Positions 51,001-61,422 of a stretch of DNA of 64,000 nt are shown here, one piece after another. The notes beneath the pieces are model-generated. The model saw only the letters and a list, made by a program, of their open reading frames with translations. It ran no database searches and was not told the DNA's origin. Made by a program: the position numbers and the translations under genes. Numbering within the stretch: the stretch's first letter is position 1; each line of letters begins with the position of its first letter. Origin of the DNA: Haliaeetus albicilla. Its lineage: Eukaryota > Chordata > Aves > Accipitriformes > Accipitridae. The stretch spans positions 11,842,001 to 11,906,000 of the forward strand of contig NC_091509.1 of NCBI RefSeq assembly GCF_947461875.1, written 5' to 3'.

Positions 51001-53927
51001 AGTAACAGCCCGTTGATCCCATCAGTAAGGCATGGGCTGCTTTGAATTGCTGAACTAAATCAGTCATGAAATGGGGAGCAGAATCTTTCTGCCTCACTGA
51101 AAGATCAAGATGGTCAGAGATGCTGGAAGGATCCTATGCCTTTTCCATGTTGCTAAAGTTTCATTTAAATAATAAATGAATTAGAGTTTCTGCTTAGCCC
51201 TCAGTGTTGACATGATTGTGCTGCCTTCATGTATTTCGTGAATCTCCTACTGATTTTACTGGCAGCTGAGTTACATCCATGTTGAATATTTTTGCAGATC
51301 CCACCCAGAAAGCCTACAGTTTTCAGTTATTAGGGAGATCTTAATGCTGATGGCAATTTCTGAGTGAGAAACATTCTTGTTACTGACAGAGGAAAGCAGA
51401 CCAACAAATTCAGCCACGGCTTTCAATGCCTCTGTAGCCACTGACCAGTGTCTGACTAATGACTTGCCATTATTATTCCAGAAACAAACAAATGGAAAGC
51501 CAACAAGTGGTTCTTTGGTAACATTTCCCAGTATTGATTTTTTTAATTAAATTAGTCTTATTGGTTTATAAACTTCATCTGTGTACAATGGGCACTGGAG
51601 TTCCTTTTTCTTCCTATTTAGGATATGCCATATACTGACATTTTGTTAAAACCTTTATCTCCCATTTACACACACACATCATTTTTTTTTTAAAAATCAG
51701 CCTCTCCTTATGAAAAATGCTCACGCAAGCCTCATGGAGGGAAAAATGAAGGTTTATGTCAGGACTTTGATTAATGAGTGTCAACACTGTGTTTCATTTC
51801 ATTTCTTCTGCCCCTGGCCCATCAGAGGTCACCTCAAGAAACAGTGCATGAAATCAGGCCAATAGTAGGTTTTAGATGAATTAGAAAGAGATCTGGGTCA
51901 GGTATTATCTGGTGCTGAGCCATCTCTGAATAAAGTCAAATTATCCACTTCAGAGCCGCTCATTATCTGATCACATTTTTGAGTGGATGATGATGGTTTT
52001 TCACTTGGAACACAGTAACCTCCACTTAGATCCTGGCATTGCTGATGTATATAACGTGTGGTCATGCACCCACAACACAGCACTTATTTGAATAAAATTA
52101 GCTTCAGAAAACCTATCACTAAAATTAAGCAGATATCTTTTCTGTTCCTCTGCCATGGCATAATTTGGCTATTTTATTCTCAGTAAATAACATCTAAATT
52201 CAGATGAAGAGGAGACAATAGGCCAGACTCTGCTCTCATTCCTCATATCACAAAATAGAACATTCAGGAATAGTTCCTCTGAGATGAGCATGGAAAAAAG
52301 TGCTGGCCAACAGATTTGAAAGTTTCTGTCTCCTTTCCCGACACTCAGATTTATTAAAAATACATTAAGTACTGGGAAGCATTCACATACAAGAGTACAG
52401 CAGGTCACAGAAGTACATTAATACATTATCTCTTGTCTGTGTTTCAGTTGCATTGCCTACACAGAAGTGGGTTCGCTGATAGTGGGAAATTTGTGGATCA
52501 GTTTATGTGCGTTGTTCATATACATACACATATTTAAATGCACACGCATGCTGAAGAAAGGTCGGGTTTGATAGCCTTAATCAACTAAATTTAGGCACGT
52601 GGGTAAATCTACTGAAATCATGACCTACCACCTAGAGCTAGGGCTGTATATGGACCATAAAAAGCCCATTTCCAGACTTGCCTGTCACAAGAACACATGG
52701 AGGAGCTGGTCTTGCATGCATGACACATCCCCACCAAAGTCAATGGTTCTGATGTTCAAATCTGGGAGGTGGACATGCTGCCTTGACTGACTTCAGAGGA
52801 GCAAAGCTGCTTTGAAACTCTTTGCCCGTAAGAGCTCATAAGGCAGGATGGACCCTTGATCAAAGAGGTGTATTCCCAAAAGAGGCCTGAGACTGGAGCA
52901 AGGCATTTAAAAGAAGGATGGCAGAATGGGCTTTAAAGACTGAAATATGTAAGGACAGAATTTCCTTCCACCTGGGAGTATCTCATTATTCACAGAATGC
53001 CAACTCTTTAATTCTTATAAACAACAGTGTATCATCCCTCCATCATTAATTTAAGAAAATGGCTAGAAAGGACAGGTTTTGTTCCAAGCGTTGAAGTGAC
53101 ATGTTGCTCTTTTCTTCTTGCTTTCCATGCCTGTTTCAGACTGCCCTTCTCCCTGCTGACTTTTGGGCATATTCTAAAAGGTTAGACCTTGAAAAAGGAT
53201 TGAACCATATTTATTTTTAAGCTTTCCCCCCCAAATAAAAAGGGCACCTTGAAATATGAAGGAATATTTTATATAACTGCAAGGTAAAGAAGACTTTAGT
53301 TTCATGGATTAGCCGTCCCTGCCTTTTTAATTCAAGGACAGAAGATGAACTCTAACTGTACTAGATCCCTAATAGCAGGGTTTTTACGAATATAATTAGA
53401 TTTTTCTCTTTTTTGCTCTATCTATCCTGCTCTTTTTGTACTTAAAAAGATTTCTTTGTTTAGAATTGTAATGATTTCTGTTAGAAATGATATTCATTTC
53501 AGTTCCTGTCTTTTATAGTATTGATGGATGCCGTTAAAGGACAGCTCTGCTTTGTGCAGAGCTGGCTGCATTTTAATACTACATAAAAGGATTTCTGCAT
53601 AATGGTAGACTACGGACTTGCTAGCCTTGAACAGGGGCGATAGAGGGAGTCATTCTTTTAACAACCCTGAGGATATGCAGAAAGTCACCCTGGGCAGTTT
53701 TTCATCTGTTCACATTCGCTGCTGGGCTGTAGTTTCTGTCAGCCCCTTGCTCTGTCCATCACTGTCTCTAGCAGTCTCGAGCAATTCAGCCAGAGACAAA
53801 ACTCCCACCCTCAGTGCATTAGTTACCACCATTGTACTGGTCTTGTTGCAGAGTCAGCCGAACGGATGGTGTGTTCATACCTCATGTAGCCACCAAACTA
53901 CCAGCCTCTGCTGCAAAGGGCAAGAGG
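48063..53927. other. unique non-coding DNA
   Basis: No gene or interspersed repeat is recognised. Between about 48.7 and 49.94 kb several frames on both strands are unusually long (149 and 156 codons minus; 114, 120 and 126 plus). They overlap one another and show no domain; a somewhat higher GC content probably explains the lack of stops. A T14 run is at 50795-50808. A TTCAGGTCTT pair lies at about 49212-49240. A good acceptor-like tract ends at 53139 with no matching exon. Confidence 0.55.
50795..50808. repeat. T14 homopolymer
   Basis: Fourteen consecutive T, preceded by AGGA. No retroposon body is recognised on the minus strand next to it. Confidence 0.9.
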
Positions 53928-54005
53928 CACGGGTGCACAGGAGACATGGGTGCCCTCCAGGCATGGGTGCACAGGAGACATGGGTGCACAGGGGACATGG
54001 ATACC
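53928..54005 (+). repeat. 17-bp minisatellite, about 4.6 copies
   Basis: Four exact 17-base units start at 53928, 53945, 53962 and 53979, with a partial fifth at 53996. The consensus is CATGGGTGCACAGGAGA. Unit 1 has C for T in CAT. Unit 2 has a diverged second half (CCTCCAGG). Unit 4 has GGGGA for GGAGA. Because 17 is not a multiple of three, each translated frame cycles through the repeat. This creates the repetitive His/Arg/Gly and Cys/Pro-rich peptides of the overlapping frames, so those frames are not evidence of a gene. Confidence 0.92.
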
Positions 54006-54479
54006 CAGCCTGATCACTGCAGTAGCATCTTCGGCAGCCCCAGCTCTTTGTTAAAGCAGTGTGAGCCAAGCCCTGAGTACATGTTACAGGGTCAACTGAA
54101 ACACGGTGGCTCTTTGTGGTATAAAATGGATGCAATTCACTTTGCATGTTTTCATTACCTTGGTGAAGGTTGCAAACTGGAAACTGTGTCCCAGCGAGGA
54201 AAACAGAGAAAAAGTTGACCACTTTCAAGAAAGCAAAAAGTAGACATGCATTGTGGCAAATCCCAGACAGATTTTGAGGATTAGCTTGCTGAAGGCATAA
54301 AAATAATAATACAAACTGCCCCGAGCACTTCAGGAGCCAGAAGATTTCCCGGGAGCCTGGAGGGCAGATAAGTGCAATGGAGCCCACGGGGAAGATTAAT
54401 TATGTACACCAATGTTCACAGCTCCAGAGTTCAAGTGGAGTACCTCATCAGAGCCTTTCTCTATGGGGGAAGAGGCAGA
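54006..54479. other. unique non-coding DNA
   Basis: A short stretch between the minisatellite and the ancient CR1. The 170-codon minus-strand frame at 53875-54387 runs through it and into the minisatellite; no domain is recognised. Nothing else is seen. Confidence 0.55.
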
Positions 54480-56058
54480 AGAACTGCCTCAAACTGAACT
54501 GCTCGTAGAAGAGGTCTAGGGATGAATCAGTAAGATGAATAATAACAAATTGCCAGGAGCAGATGGGCTTCGCTCACGAGTTCTAAAGGAAATCAGATAC
54601 GAAATTGCTCAGCTGTTATTGGGGGGATGTAAATCTGTGGTTGACATCATCCTCAGCACAGAGGAAGCAAAGTTTGCAACTGGTGTGCTGGTTTTTTCAA
54701 AGGCTTCAGGGAAGGGGACCCTAGAAAGCTGCAGGCTGGCAGGACTTCAGGGTGCGAAGGACAAAACTATAATAAGGAATGGAATTAGGAGGCAGAAGGA
54801 TAAAGATGACAAAATAGGAAAGAACAAGGCTTTGCAGAGAGAAGCCATGCATCACAAATATTTTTGTATTTTTGAGGAATCAGTGAGTATGTAGATAATG
54901 GTGATCTGGTTGCAAAAATATACTAGAATTCTTAAGAGCTTTTAACAAGTTCTCTTCCCAAAGGTTCTTAAGAAAATTAAGCTGTCATGGGGTAAGAGAG
55001 AAGGTCCTTTTGTGATTTAGTAAGTGAATAAAAGCTAGGAACAGTGGTCTCACGTTGGAGGGACGTTACCCTACGTCATTCCATAGGGACCTGTGTTTGG
55101 GGCTGTGTTATTCAGGGTGTTCACAAACGATATGCAAAGAGCTGAGGTAATACCATTTCCTGATGACACAAGTTTGTTCAGGGCAGAGAAAGCTAAAATG
55201 AATGTGAGGACCTGAAGAAGCTTCTTATGGTACTGAGGGACTGGGTGATAAAACAGAAGATGAAATTCACATATTAAGAAATGCAGAATAATGACCAGTG
55301 GGAAAAACAACAGTAATTATAACCTACACAGTGATGAACTGTAGATTAGCTATTAGCATTCAGGAAAGAGATATTGGACTCGCTTTGAACAGTACTATGA
55401 AAACATTAGCTCAAGGCTCAGTGGGAATGAGTCAGAAGGTGCAGAGAGTTTTAGAAATTATTAGGGAAGGAATAGAGAACATACCAGGAAATGTAATTAA
55501 CCACTTTTCAGACCACTTGAAATCTATGTATAGCTTTGGTTCCCCTGAGATGTAGAAGAACATGAAAAAGCACACAGAAAGGCAATGACAATATCTGAAA
55601 GTGCAAACCAGCTTCCTCATCAACAAGCCGAGCAAGCAATGATTCTTCATTCTTTCTTATTATATGAGAAGCTGTAGCCTCAAACAAAAAAGGCCAAAAA
55701 AAAGTTTTGAAAAAAATCAAAGGAAACTTTTTCCTGCACTAGATATCTTTAAACTGTGGGATTCATTGGTGCAGGATATTGTGGGTGCTATATTCATTCA
55801 TGCTAAAAATTAGTAGACAAATTAATGCAGGGAAAGTATACCATGGCCATTCTGTGATAAAGGGCTGATAAATCCATGGATGGGTACAGCCTCAGTAAGC
55901 TGGGAAGATGGAATAGGGAAAGGATCAGTCTTCATTTAACCTGTTATTGAACCTTTTCCCTGAACATCTGGAAGAAGCAAATGTCAGAGAGAGGACTCAG
56001 GGCAGCGGGGACCTTAGTGCCGTCCTGACTCCAGCTAATCTTCTGCTCCTATGTGTAG
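54480..56058 (+). mobile_element. ancient CR1 LINE (CR1-L-like) copy C
   Basis: A strongly decayed CR1 of an old amniote lineage, covering part of ORF2 to near the 3' end. Matching blocks occur in the expected order. The pre-RT linker reads NNNKLPGADG...VLKE at 54535 onward. The remnant of the YxDFxKAFD catalytic motif is at about 54921-54950. It is followed by SSQRFLRKLS-like and SWGKRE-like sequence. The second catalytic box reads F-P-D-D-T at 55156-55170. ERDIGLALNS lies at about 55364 and IIREGIEN at 55459. A tail at about 55945-56040 resembles CR1 3' UTR (CCCTGAACATCTGG, CAGAGAGAGGACTCAGGGC). Many indels and stops break every frame. It lies 0.7 kb before copy B in the same orientation, but the two belong to different lineages. 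Boundaries are approximate. Confidence 0.85.
54535..55560 (+). pseudogene. ancient CR1 ORF2 (reverse transcriptase) remains
   Basis: Fragments of the polymerase of copy C. The surviving open pieces are 54535-54894, whose first 30 or so residues match the linker upstream of the RT palm, and 55298-55555, which matches the region after the FADD box (ERDIGLALNS and IIREGIEN). Between them the palm is broken. The KAFD catalytic Asp codon reads AAC, and stops interrupt the motif near 54923 and 54932. The FADD box reads F-P-D-D. It is inactive. Confidence 0.8.
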
Positions 56059-56786
56059 AGAAATTTTATTTACTTAGAAGAAAGAAGCTAAGCCTCACAT
56101 TACAGGAACTAATCTTCTAGGTGGAATCTAACAGGCAGCAAACAGATGGATTTTCTGTCACTTCCTCTGGGTACTGCCTTTTCTGATTGCATCCTTGTCT
56201 TCTTAACATTCTTTTTTTTATTTGACCGTCTGCTGCCTGCAGTACCATGTGATTGCTCTCCTTAATTACACATGGACAACATGAAGTGCCCCACCAACTG
56301 ATCATATTTAATTTATTTCTAATTATACTGCTTTTTAAAATGAACCTGGCACACTGAGTGTAATTCTCCTGTTGTTGTTGTTGACTCTGGTGTAACTCTG
56401 TGGGATGCCCATGGTAATAGCTAAGGAAATGCGACTTTTTTTGAACAGAAAATCTGAAGTGAGTCATGGGCTTGTATTATGATTTTATCATTCTGACTAA
56501 TCAGTTTGAAGGCCATCCTGTGTCCCGCTTTTGCTATTTCTTTCAATTTCTCTTTACTCCTGGCTGAGTGGCACACACATCGTTATACACTTTCAGAGAA
56601 TGCAGTGGAACTTTTTCTCATTACACTTGATTACAGGTCACTTGTAGCACAAGCCCTTAGGAACCTGAGAACACTTCTCCCCTCAACACTAACAACTCTC
56701 TAAAGGACCTTAGAAAAAGATTTTTCTGCCTTTTTAAGGGTTAGTCCCTTTGGGCCTTTGCAAACTAGAACCTCTGACACTTCAGA
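56059..56786. other. unique non-coding DNA between two CR1 copies
   Basis: No gene is recognised. A (TTG)n-like run, TGTTGTTGTTGTTG, lies near 56370. The minus-strand 116-codon frame at 56117-56467 contains a Gln run from this repeat and no domain. Confidence 0.6.
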
Positions 56787-57145
56787 GCGCCAGCTGTACC
56801 CTGAGCTGCATCAAAAGAAGTGTAACTGGCAGGTCAAGGGAGGCGATTCTCCCCCTCTGCTCTGCTCTTGTGAGACCCCACCTGGAGTACTGCATTCAGC
56901 TCTGCGGCCCCCAACATAAGGACATGGACCTGTTGGAGTGAGTCCAGAGGCGGGCCACAAAGATGACCAGAGGGCTGGAGCACCTCTCCTATGAAGACAG
57001 GCTGAGACAGTTGGGGATGTTCAGCCTGGAGAAGAGAAGGCTCCGGGGAGATCTTATAGCAGCCTTCCAGCCTGCAGGAAGGATGGGGAGGGACTTTTTA
57101 CAAGGGCATGTAGTGATAGGACAAGGGGTAATGGCTTTAAACTGA
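56787..57145 (+). pseudogene. CR1 ORF2 C-terminal fragment with in-frame stop
   Basis: C-terminal end of the CR1 polymerase ORF. The frame is continuous from 56750 to 57145 apart from a TGA at 56939-56941. The surrounding residues (LLE-stop-VQRRATK) show that an Arg codon of the family, CGA, has become TGA, a typical CpG decay change. The frame ends in TGA at 57143-57145. No catalytic part is present. Confidence 0.88.
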
Positions 57146-57388
57146 AAGAGGGTAGATTTACATTAGATATAAAGAAGAAATTCTTTACTGTGAGGGTGGT
57201 GAGGCACTGGAACAGGTTGCCCAGAGAGGCTGTGGATGCCCCATCCCTGGCAGTGTTGCAGGCCAGGTCGGATGGGGCTTTGAGCAACCTGGTCTGGTGG
57301 AAGGTGTCCCTGCCCATGGCAGGGGGGTTGGAACTAGATGAGCTTTAAGGTCCCCTCCGACCCAAACCATTCTATGATTCTGTGATTC
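56787..57388 (+). mobile_element. CR1 LINE copy B, 5'-truncated
   Basis: The last 600 bases of a CR1 LINE: the very C-terminal part of the reverse-transcriptase ORF and the 3' UTR, ending in the diagnostic ATTCTATGATTCTGTGATTC (57369-57388). It aligns to copy A through the blocks SALVRPHLEYC, QRRATKM, LSYEDRLRQLG, FSLEKRRLRGDLI and the 3' part GGCACTGGAACAGGTTGCCC. Its differences from copy A indicate another CR1 subfamily. It keeps GTGATAGGACAAGG...AAACT (57111-57140), which copy A lacks, but has lost roughly 20 bases after GCCTTCCAG near 57070, where copy A has the TACCTGAAAGG block. The 5' junction is placed at GCGCCAGCTGTACC. No target duplication is evident. Confidence 0.95.
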
Positions 57389-57984
57389 ATTCTCACCCAC
57401 GCCAGGAAGTATTGTATATTCTGTGTTTAGGGCTAGATTTTAGTTGGCAGCTGTTCTTGCCATATGGCATTTTTTTTGTACACCAGGAACACATAAAGCT
57501 TTAGAAATGAAATCTTATAATTCCCTTATCTTTTATACTAGTTCCACTTTATGGAAGGGAAACAGCAGCAGTTGGAGGTGACATGAGAGAGTTTGAAAGG
57601 CAGCCAGCTCCTTTGGGTAGGTAGCCTGCCCAAAGACATCTCAAAACCTGCCCCTCACTCGTTGGCTTTGGCTGGGACAGCTCAGAGGTGATGCACCAGG
57701 AGGTTACTGGTATTTGGTGCTGGGGGAGCAGAGCTTGCCTGAGACCATTAATAACCAATCTGGGAGTCAGGCTGAGCTGTCTCCAGCATAGCTCTTATAC
57801 AGTTGCAAGGCAGAGCCTAGAAACCAGCTTTTCTTTCTTAGAGTTTCTAGAGCATGCTTCCTCTCCTTGGGGATCTGTGTTTTGTGTGATGCACTGATTT
57901 AGTTGTAGGAATTATATTGGCAGACTGTCGTTCCATTAATCAGGTAGGTCATATACAGAGACCTAACACAATAACATCCCTGTT

Positions 57985-58020
57985 GTACACACAAGCACGT
58001 ACACACACACGCATGCACAA
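57985..58020. repeat. imperfect CA-rich microsatellite
   Basis: GTACACACAAGCACG followed by TACACACACACGCATGCACA: an interrupted (CA)n tract with GC interruptions. Confidence 0.7.
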
Positions 58021-58250
58021 AGATGAATTGTTGAGTGATTCAGTTTTAATCTGAATTAATGTTTTCATTCAAGCCGTGGCTCTGCTCATGTGAGGAACAC
58101 TGGTGCATTTCTAATTTCCTTTTCACACTAAATTGTCAGCATAATCTGCTGGCAGAAGCCAGAACTGCTGAAAAGAGGACAAAGGAAAGGGCTTGTGGAG
58201 GAGGTGGGAAAAAAACATATATTCTGTCAAACACAGTTAGACTGTCACTC

Positions 58251-58267
58251 GGGGCGGGGGGGGGGGG
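58251..58267. repeat. G-rich run: G4-C-G12
   Basis: GGGG, one C, then twelve G. It is the longest G run in the window. It may fold or slip and is error-prone in sequencing, so its exact length should be treated with care. Confidence 0.85.
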
Positions 58268-60816
58268 ACGACAGTGAAAACAGACGGCTGATCTGTGTGA
58301 TGTGAAAGTGAGCCCTAATGGGAGTAGGAGAGAGTACCAGGCAGATGGTATGCGGAGCCTGCTGCTGCTTATTGCATTGATGTTGTGTCCCCGTTACCCT
58401 GTGCCCCTCATCCCACCCATCCATTTCTTTGTTTTACTGATCTTAGATGTGTATGTACAGCCCCTTTCCCAGCAGAATCCCCTCTCCAGCTAGACTTCTA
58501 GGTGATGCTGGAAGAAATATATTGAGTGCTTATAGCTTTTTTAAAATACTGTACTGTCCTTTGGTATTTTTGTTGTTTTCATTACCTTGTTCACAAGTTA
58601 TTCCCTATTGCATTGTTATTGCTTCTTGCATTAAAGGACAACTTTTGATTAGGTCAGCTACTGCATGGGAAGTAAGATCACTGACCAAACTGGTGTACAT
58701 ATTCCATTCACATCACTAGAGTGACTTTTTAGTCTTTCTATTATCTTAAGAAATTTTAATTATTGCTCATTAATTAAGGATGTGTCTGAGCTAAGAATAG
58801 ATGTAGAGAACAGAGCTGGGAAAAATGAGAATTTCGTTTCTTGAAAGACATTGCCCAAACAACAAGGATGGGTTCCTGTTCAACTCCTTGCCCCAGTCAC
58901 TAAATCATTCATCTGGGAAGAGGAAGACCTGATTTCACCTCAGTCCTGTGAAGGATGCAAATCAAGCTCTATCAAATTATAAGCTAATGACCAAATCTCC
59001 ATGATTCAAGCTATATCTAAGTGAGTGTCTCCTCTAGGTGTGATAAGAAATTCCAGACTGGGTGTGAATAATGCTCCAAAGGAAAATTTTATAAAATCCA
59101 GCAGATCTCCAGGAACACTTTTGGTTTTGTGATTCAGCATTTTCTGAAAGGCTCAATTCATCAGAGACATCACTGATTGGCTCCACATGAACTTCTTTTC
59201 GAAAAGAAATCTTTTGACTGTTACACTGAGCAGATTTAATCTTGATATCTGTAGGAGAAAATCAATACAGTACCTCCAGCCATGATGCCTGGCTGTCTTC
59301 AGAGTAACTGTATTATAAAAGATTCCAATGAATATTTATGGAGAATGCTTTGCAGTTTTTACTCAATTCTAATCTCTGAGTGATGATCTAACAGGACTGG
59401 TGTAGCTGCTTTTCCATATGTCCTGGTGATAGACATTAATAAGCGTAATAACGCATGAACAAAATCTGTGATGGTAATGTAAAGTCTTTTAAGTCTACAA
59501 TTTCTACTACCTTGACTCCATTTCACAACACTGTGATTCTGCAAGAGAAGATAATCCCAACCTTCAGAAAAAATAATTAAAAAGGGAATGATGTAATAGA
59601 TAGCTTTCGCTAGTATCAGAACTCAACAGGTCTTCATTTAATGATATGGACAGGGAATGTCAAAGCCCATTCACAAACACAGGTAACAGCAATTCTCCTT
59701 GCCTTACTCATCTGAGAGAGATGGGACCCTGAACAGCAAGTTAGTTTTGAGAAAGAGTACACTGGGAAAGCTCTCAAAAATGAGTGCTCATTAAATATAT
59801 GATACATGTTTTTACTTCATTATTATGGCTGACTCAGAGAGAATAATGTTTTACTTGTTCTGTGCTTCTGAACAACAAAACTTGCCTTCAAGAGTGCAAA
59901 TGATGTTAACTATTGGGCTGTTTGTCTTCTGGCACCAGAAATAGGCCATGCAGTAACATGATGTGTCTCTGTGCTGGCTCTGGGGAATGACTTCCTAAAG
60001 GAGCTGAGTGTAAGAAAGCCCAATGTTTTGTTTGATACTGATGCTGCTCTTTCATCCTGCATCATTAGCCTGTCCCAGTTTCCTCTACTGGAAAAGGGTC
60101 ATTTCTCATCTAGCCAAGCAGTACTTTCTCAGCGTTTAGCAAGGGGAAATGGAAAAAAAGACAGGGGTATTTGTCAGGAACAGATCAGAGAACGGTGGTG
60201 AAAAGAAGATGAAAACTCTTTCCTGAGTCTCCTGAGATGCCCTTAGGACTGTGAATCTGGAGCTCAATACAGCAGACTTATGTTCATGTTTGAGGATATT
60301 TGAAATTGAGTGTTATGGGCCTTGTCCTTTCTTGAGCAAGAAGCAGCCATGGCTCAAACCCAGCCATCTCCATTGCAGTCTCCACCCTAATGTTAACCCC
60401 TCTCCATTGCAGAAATCAGCTGGAACAAAAATGTCTTCATTTTGTGACTCTGTACATGAGTAATGGCACAAGACAGCACATAAATCCCTGTTACAAAACC
60501 AAACTGGTTGCCCGCATCCAGTCTTTCCTGTGCCAGCAGATGGAAACATTCAACAATCCACCCTTCAGGACATCTCCTGTAGATGCAGATTGTTATATAC
60601 TGAGACAGGATCATGCCCAAGCAGAACATGTTCATGCCATGCAGCATTGATCAGCAAGATTACATCTGACTTACAGTGATTCCTCACTCTCCTGCAAAGC
60701 AACGTTGAATCCTACATGAACAAAAACCACCACCAAACTGTAAGTAGGTCTAGTAGCACACCAGGGTTGTGCATTTCCAAGTGTAAATTGTACAGTCGTG
60801 GCAACATCTCAGCCTT

Positions 60817-61422
60817 ATGGGACATTTCCATGCTGGTCTGGAAAACATGATCCCATATTTCTCCAGTGAATATGATTTCATATTTCAGAAAAGTGCCCAT
60901 ATTTCTGGTTTGCTTTGCCTTAACAAAAGAGAAAAATGTAGCAATGTTTTTCATTTTTTGTTGGAAACCTATTTTCATGGGATTTTTCGCTCAGCAGAAA
61001 GAATTCTTTTGCCCAGACTTGCCCTTTTTTTCTTTCTAACGGCAATTCTTGAATGCATTACAGCAGGATTCAGAACTTCATCAAAGAGAGGAAACAACCT
61101 ACCATTTCTCAAGAGGTGTAGCTTAAAACAAAGCCATCAGAAAAACTCTGACTTCACCCTGTGGCAGCCAACAGCTTGGACTAGGGAGAGCCAAGGGGAC
61201 AGAGCAGCAGCCAGGTCCAGCAGAGCTCCACTGCCTATTCATCCTCATGATCCCAGCCACCAGCGAGGAACGTGCTTTGCTTCTAATAATCGGGGTCTAT
61301 GGGGACAGAAACTAAAGGGCCATTTTCTAGGTGACTATGTGCTGTTGGCATCTATTTATTTGCAGACAGTGCCTGCTTCTGTAACTGCAGGGCAAGACTT
61401 GGTGAAGTTAGATTTTTGCTAA
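60817..61422 (+). other. 201-codon open frame, no homology recognised
   Basis: The longest open frame of the window: ATG at 60817, TAA at 61420-61422, with AATAAA (61421-61426) overlapping the stop. The predicted product has a short hydrophobic stretch (LPRLALFFFLTAILECITAG, about residues 65-85) that could pass for one membrane segment. After it comes a basic, Ser/Arg/His-rich tail. No domain, repeat or catalytic motif is visible. In 64 kb of six-frame sequence at this base composition, one frame of this size by chance is not very surprising. It is most likely fortuitous; a single-exon lineage-specific gene or part of a long RNA are the alternatives. Confidence 0.15.

Larger units (their letters stand above)
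57389..60816. other. unique non-coding DNA with small simple repeats
   Basis: No gene or interspersed repeat is recognised. It includes the CA-rich tract at 57985-58020, the G-rich run at 58251-58267 (both listed) and an octamer at 58955-58962. Overlapping short frames on both strands at 60.25-60.65 kb (70-86 codons) have no domain. Confidence 0.6.

Noticed and set aside
53100..53140. Strong 3' splice acceptor (pyrimidine tract ending CAG at 53139)
   Set aside because: No open frame, donor or conserved exon follows it; such tracts recur by chance.
53618..54387. Overlapping frames of 131, 128 (plus) and 170 (minus) codons as possible genes
   Set aside because: Their repetitive parts come from the 17-bp minisatellite, and the rest shows no domain.
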